From the NCBI GenBank assembly GCA_002699125.1, contig PABI01000111.1:1-64000 (forward strand): DNA of 64,000 nucleotides. Reading direction: 5' to 3'. Both the position numbers and the translations under genes were made by a program. Positions 60,896 through 64,000 of this stretch are shown here, piece after piece; position 1 is the first letter of the stretch; the number at the start of each line of letters is the position of its first letter. The notes beneath the pieces are model-generated. The model was not told the origin of the DNA and searched no databases. It saw only the letters and a program-made list of their open reading frames with translations. This DNA is from Anaerolineaceae bacterium (GTDB lineage: Bacteria; Chloroflexota; Anaerolineae; Promineifilales; Promineifilaceae).

Positions 60896-62921
60896 GCATC
60901 ATCTCCCATTGTTCCAGCAAGGATGCCAGTTTGGTTTCGGCAGCGGCGTATGCTTCGCTGAGGGTCTGTATCTTAGCAAAAGATTCTTCTGTTGTCGCTT
61001 CTTGCAACGCTTCACCGATCTGGGCGATTTCTGCTTCTGTGGCCTCGATGGCGTTTTCCAGTTCGGCCAGGGCTTCCGCCTGGCGGCGCAGCTCGTTTTT
61101 GCTAAGCTGGCTGCCATTGTCACTGCTGCGGGCCGCTTTTTCTGCTTCGCGCGCCTGGGCCGCGGCTTCTTTGGCCGCTTCGGCTTCCTGCTCGCGAATG
61201 GCCAAATAGTTTTGGTAGCCGCCGGAGTAAACACGGAGACGGCCGTCGGCCAACGCCCAAATCTGCGTCGCCAGCGCATTCACCAGGTAGCGATCGTGCG
61301 ACACCATCAAAATGGTGCCATCAAACTGCTCCAGCGCCTCTTGCAGCGCCTCCTGCGAGGGGATGTCCAGATGGTTAGTTGGCTCGTCCAGCAGCAAAAA
61401 GTTGGCCCCTTGCAGCGCCAAAATCGCCAGGGCCAGCCGCCCGCGCTCGCCGCCGCTGAGCATGCTCACCTTTTTGTACACGTCATCTTCGCGGAACAAA
61501 AAGCGGGCCAAATAGTTGCGCGCCTCGCTGATGGGCAAGTTGCGGAAGTTGAGCAGCTCATCCAGGACGGTGTTGTCTAAATTCAGGCCATCGTGTGCCT
61601 GGGCAAAGTAGCCGATTTGCAGGCTGGCGCCCAAAATCACCTCGCCGTGCAGCGGCTCCAGCCGCTCCAGCGCGGTTTTGAGGAAGGTGGTTTTGCCTGC
61701 ACCGTTGGGACCAATCAGGGCGGCACATTCCAGCCGCCGCAGCTCAATATCTTCCGCGTCAAACAGCACCGTACCAGGATAGCCAATCGTTAAATCTTTA
61801 GTGCGCAAAACCAGCTCGCCGCTGCGCTGCTGTGTGTCCAGGTTGAGGCGGAGGGTAGACGGCCGTATCGGGGGCCGCAGTTCGCCAATTTGCTGTTGCA
61901 GTTCGCCAACGGTGGTAGCCACACGGCCGTAGCGGGTGATGCCGTAATGAGTGTCGGTTTGCAGCCACCCTTTGCTGTTGAGCATGCCTAACGCCGGAAG
62001 ACCGCCGATGGAAACGGCCGTGACTTCCCGCGCCAGCCGGCTCAGCTTGCCCTGGGCCATCTGTGTGCGCTGCCCGGCAATGTTGCGCCGGATAAAGTCC
62101 ATTTCCTTCTCGATGTGCTGCTGGAAATCTTCATACGCCTGGATGTGCTGCTGCCAACGTTCCTGTCGCTGCTGCACGTAGGCCGAATAGTTGCCACGAT
62201 AATGCTCCAGGCCGCTGCGGTTCATCTCCCAGATGTTAGTCACCACCCGGTCCAAAAAGTAGCGGTCGTGGCTCACCACCAAAATCGCCCCGTCCCACGT
62301 TTTGAGCATCCCTTCTAGCCACTCAATCGCCGCCACGTCCAAATGATTCGTCGGCTCGTCCATGATGAGCAGGTCCGGCCTTTCCAGCAGCAGGCGGCCC
62401 AGCAGCAGGCGCGTTTTTTGCCCGCCGCTCAGGTGGGGCAGCGGCATTTGCCAATCCTCCTCGGCAAAACCCAGCCCCGTCAACACCTGCCGGATGCGAA
62501 CCTGGTAGTCGTAGCCGCCCGCCAGCTCGAACCGCACTTGCAACTCGCTGTAGCTGGCCATCAGCTCTTCAGAATGATCACCAGCCACCATTTGCTGCTC
62601 CATCTGGCGCAGCGCGGCTTCATCCTCGCGCAGGGTGTCAAACACCGTCAGCATTTCTTCGAAGACATTGTTTTCTTGCCCGGCAAACGCCTGGGCTGCT
62701 TCCTGGGGTAGATAGCCCAGCCGGGTGCCTTTGGCAATGTGTACGCTGCCCGCGCTGGGCTGCGCCAATCCGGCTAGAATGAGCAGCAGCGTTGTTTTGC
62801 CCACGCCGTTGGGGCCAACCAGCCCCACCTTGCCGCCGTCGGGAATGCTGCCGCTGGCGCCGGTAAAGAGGTCAAACGCGCCAAATGCCTGGCCAATGTT
62901 GTGTGCCGTCAAAAGTGCCAT
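60888..62921 (-). CDS. ABC-F family ATPase (ribosome-associated)
   Basis: A 677-residue soluble protein with two ABC domains and no membrane region. NBD 1 has Walker A GPNGVGKTT near residue 36 and LSGGQKTRLLLGRLLLERPD; NBD 2 has GPNGAGKTT near 408 and LSGGERGRLALAILALQGAN. The inter-domain linker is about 75 residues long (HIQAYEDFQQHIEKEMDFIR). The C-terminal coiled coil is at about 595-675. This is the Uup/EttA-type ABC-F layout. Members act on ribosome E-site function or stalled translation, and some give antibiotic resistance; the exact class cannot be told here. First gene of the operon with coaE and the TPR gene. Confidence 0.9.
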   Translation of the reverse strand: MALLTAHNIGQAFGAFDLFTGASGSIPDGGKVGLVGPNGVGKTTLLLILAGLAQPSAGSVHIAKGTRLGYLPQEAAQAFAGQENNVFEEMLTVFDTLREDEAALRQMEQQMVAGDHSEELMASYSELQVRFELAGGYDYQVRIRQVLTGLGFAEEDWQMPLPHLSGGQKTRLLLGRLLLERPDLLIMDEPTNHLDVAAIEWLEGMLKTWDGAILVVSHDRYFLDRVVTNIWEMNRSGLEHYRGNYSAYVQQRQERWQQHIQAYEDFQQHIEKEMDFIRRNIAGQRTQMAQGKLSRLAREVTAVSIGGLPALGMLNSKGWLQTDTHYGITRYGRVATTVGELQQQIGELRPPIRPSTLRLNLDTQQRSGELVLRTKDLTIGYPGTVLFDAEDIELRRLECAALIGPNGAGKTTFLKTALERLEPLHGEVILGASLQIGYFAQAHDGLNLDNTVLDELLNFRNLPISEARNYLARFLFREDDVYKKVSMLSGGERGRLALAILALQGANFLLLDEPTNHLDIPSQEALQEALEQFDGTILMVSHDRYLVNALATQIWALADGRLRVYSGGYQNYLAIREQEAEAAKEAAAQAREAEKAARSSDNGSQLSKNELRRQAEALAELENAIEATEAEIAQIGEALQEATTEESFAKIQTLSEAYAAAETKLASLLEQWEMMHE

Positions 62922-63099
62922 AGCTTGCGATTATACCGAACGAGATGTTACTTTGCTTTAGATAAAATTAGAATGAGAAAATTGGTACCAATATTTAGTC
63001 GATCCTCAGATTTGAAAAGTAGAATAAATGTCCTAATATAAGGCATAATGTAGTATAATGATGGAAGATTAATTCGTACACTCCCACGGAAGGTTTGAC

Positions 63100-64000
63100 A
63101 TGATCCTTTATATAGAAGGTAATATTTTTAACTCACCGGCTCAAGTTTTAGTTAATACTGTAAATACTGTTGGCGTGATGGGCAAAGGAGTTGCTTTGGA
63201 TTTCAAACGCCTTTTTCCTGAAATGTATAAGCAGTATCGAACATTATGTGAGCAAGGAAGTTTTGAAATTGGCATGTTATGGTTATATAAGAGTCCGAAT
63301 AAATGGGTATTAAATTTCCCGACAAAGAAACATTGGCGCAGCCCTTCTAAGTTAGAGTATATTGAGGCTGGGTTGAAAAAGTTTGCTGACACCTATGCAG
63401 AAATGGGGATCCACAGTATAGCATTTCCACCGTTGGGGTGTGGGAATGGGCAACTGGATTTTGAAAGTCAGGTTCAGCCTTTAATGTATGAATATCTCCG
63501 AAATTTACCAATAGATGTTTTTATCTACCCAGATAAAAACAGTCCATTTGTTGAGCATTTAAACCCGACCGAGATGAAGAAGTGGTTGCGAACTGAGCCA
63601 ACTAGCCTCCCGTTTCTGGAAGTGTGGGATGATCTCATCCAGCTATTAAAGAAAAAGTCAAACTTTACGACAATAGCTCAAAACAACAATTTTTCTGCTC
63701 AAATTTGTGGTGAACCAAAAGGTATTGAAATATGCGCTTCTGGGCAGCGCTATGTGGTTAAATATGAAGACTTGGTCGCATTTTGGCAGCAATTGCGTAC
63801 TCATGGATTTTCTACTCGGAGAATAGTCCCGGGCATAAATAAACAAATTTCCTATCTTATACCTATTTTTTCCGAACTCGATTACGTTAAACCGGTAAAT
63901 GTCACGGAAAATTATGAGCAGGTAACTTCAATAGGTTTACAAATATTACCTTCGGCCTTCAGCCGTTCACTTCACGCTGAACAATTGCCTCTTATTTCAA
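63100..64000 (+). CDS. Macro-domain protein, DarG-like (3' end outside the window)
   Basis: At least 300 residues from ATG 63100 (GGAAGG upstream), still open at the window end. Residues 1-150 are a macro domain with the DarG-type block VNTVNTVGVMGKGVALDFKR, then FPTKKHWR and FPPLGCGNGQLDF. This class removes ADP-ribose from DNA and is the antitoxin of DarTG systems. Residues 170-300 show no known motif. No DarT gene lies upstream; the nearest gene is the divergent ABC-F. The sequence is clearly more AT-rich than its neighbours and has no ACGGCCGT, which suggests recent acquisition. A TATAAT at 63054-63059 may belong to its promoter. Confidence 0.85.
   Translation, partial: MILYIEGNIFNSPAQVLVNTVNTVGVMGKGVALDFKRLFPEMYKQYRTLCEQGSFEIGMLWLYKSPNKWVLNFPTKKHWRSPSKLEYIEAGLKKFADTYAEMGIHSIAFPPLGCGNGQLDFESQVQPLMYEYLRNLPIDVFIYPDKNSPFVEHLNPTEMKKWLRTEPTSLPFLEVWDDLIQLLKKKSNFTTIAQNNNFSAQICGEPKGIEICASGQRYVVKYEDLVAFWQQLRTHGFSTRRIVPGINKQISYLIPIFSELDYVKPVNVTENYEQVTSIGLQILPSAFSRSLHAEQLPLIS

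Overview
The window looks like a stretch of chromosome from an uncultured, probably filamentous member of the Chloroflexota (Anaerolineae/Ardenticatenia-like). This is inferred from overall character: Pro/Thr-rich extracytoplasmic linkers, PKD-repeat and LysM surface proteins, MoxR/CoxE pairs, Tad-pilus CpaB/CpaF pieces, an FtsB/DivIC-like protein and moderate GC content. I recognise no rRNA, phage module or CRISPR array.

Layout. 0-8 kb: end of a Crp/Fnr regulator, a 1,329-residue secreted PKD protein, a small membrane protein, an ECF sigma/anti-sigma pair and an orphan class II terpene cyclase. 8-18 kb: two half-size ABC exporters that look like a heterodimer, separated by a frameshifted GxxExxY nuclease-fold gene inside an inverted-repeat element; then a pentapeptide-repeat protein, a LysM protein, a conserved unknown, a TspO-like operon, and an MNT/HEPN toxin-antitoxin pair followed by an effector-associated-domain/FGE-fold protein. 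18-28 kb: a five-gene minus-strand locus (ECF sigma, anti-sigma, two giant FtsX-type permeases, a double-NBD ATPase). 28-40 kb: LysE/AraC, a carbohydrate-binding-like fragment, MoxR/VWA, a double GNAT, tRNA-Glu, a GerMN lipoprotein, MerR and TetR regulators with legible operators, a hydrolase and a luciferase-like oxidoreductase. 40-48 kb: a decayed BrnT/BrnA pair, Elp3, MtaB fused in frame to an unknown protein, CpaF and three tRNAs (Phe, Gly, Cys). 48-64 kb: M3 peptidase, DtxR regulator, NrtR-like Nudix, two CpaB proteins, DivIC-like, M24 peptidase, LysM, dGTPase, a membrane-anchored metalloprotease, a TPR/CoaE-GNAT/ABC-F operon, and an AT-rich macro-domain gene cut by the window edge.

Two genome-scale patterns stand out beyond the genes. 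First, the palindrome ACGGCCGT occurs roughly 90 times (counted by eye) in all reading frames and in spacers, like the HIP1 octamer of cyanobacteria, and is missing from genes that look acquired. Second, nearly every longer spacer holds a palindromic element from one of several families; the CCACAGAG family has four members here, one carrying a PD-(D/E)XK-type GxxExxY gene, and several elements run into the ends of coding sequences.
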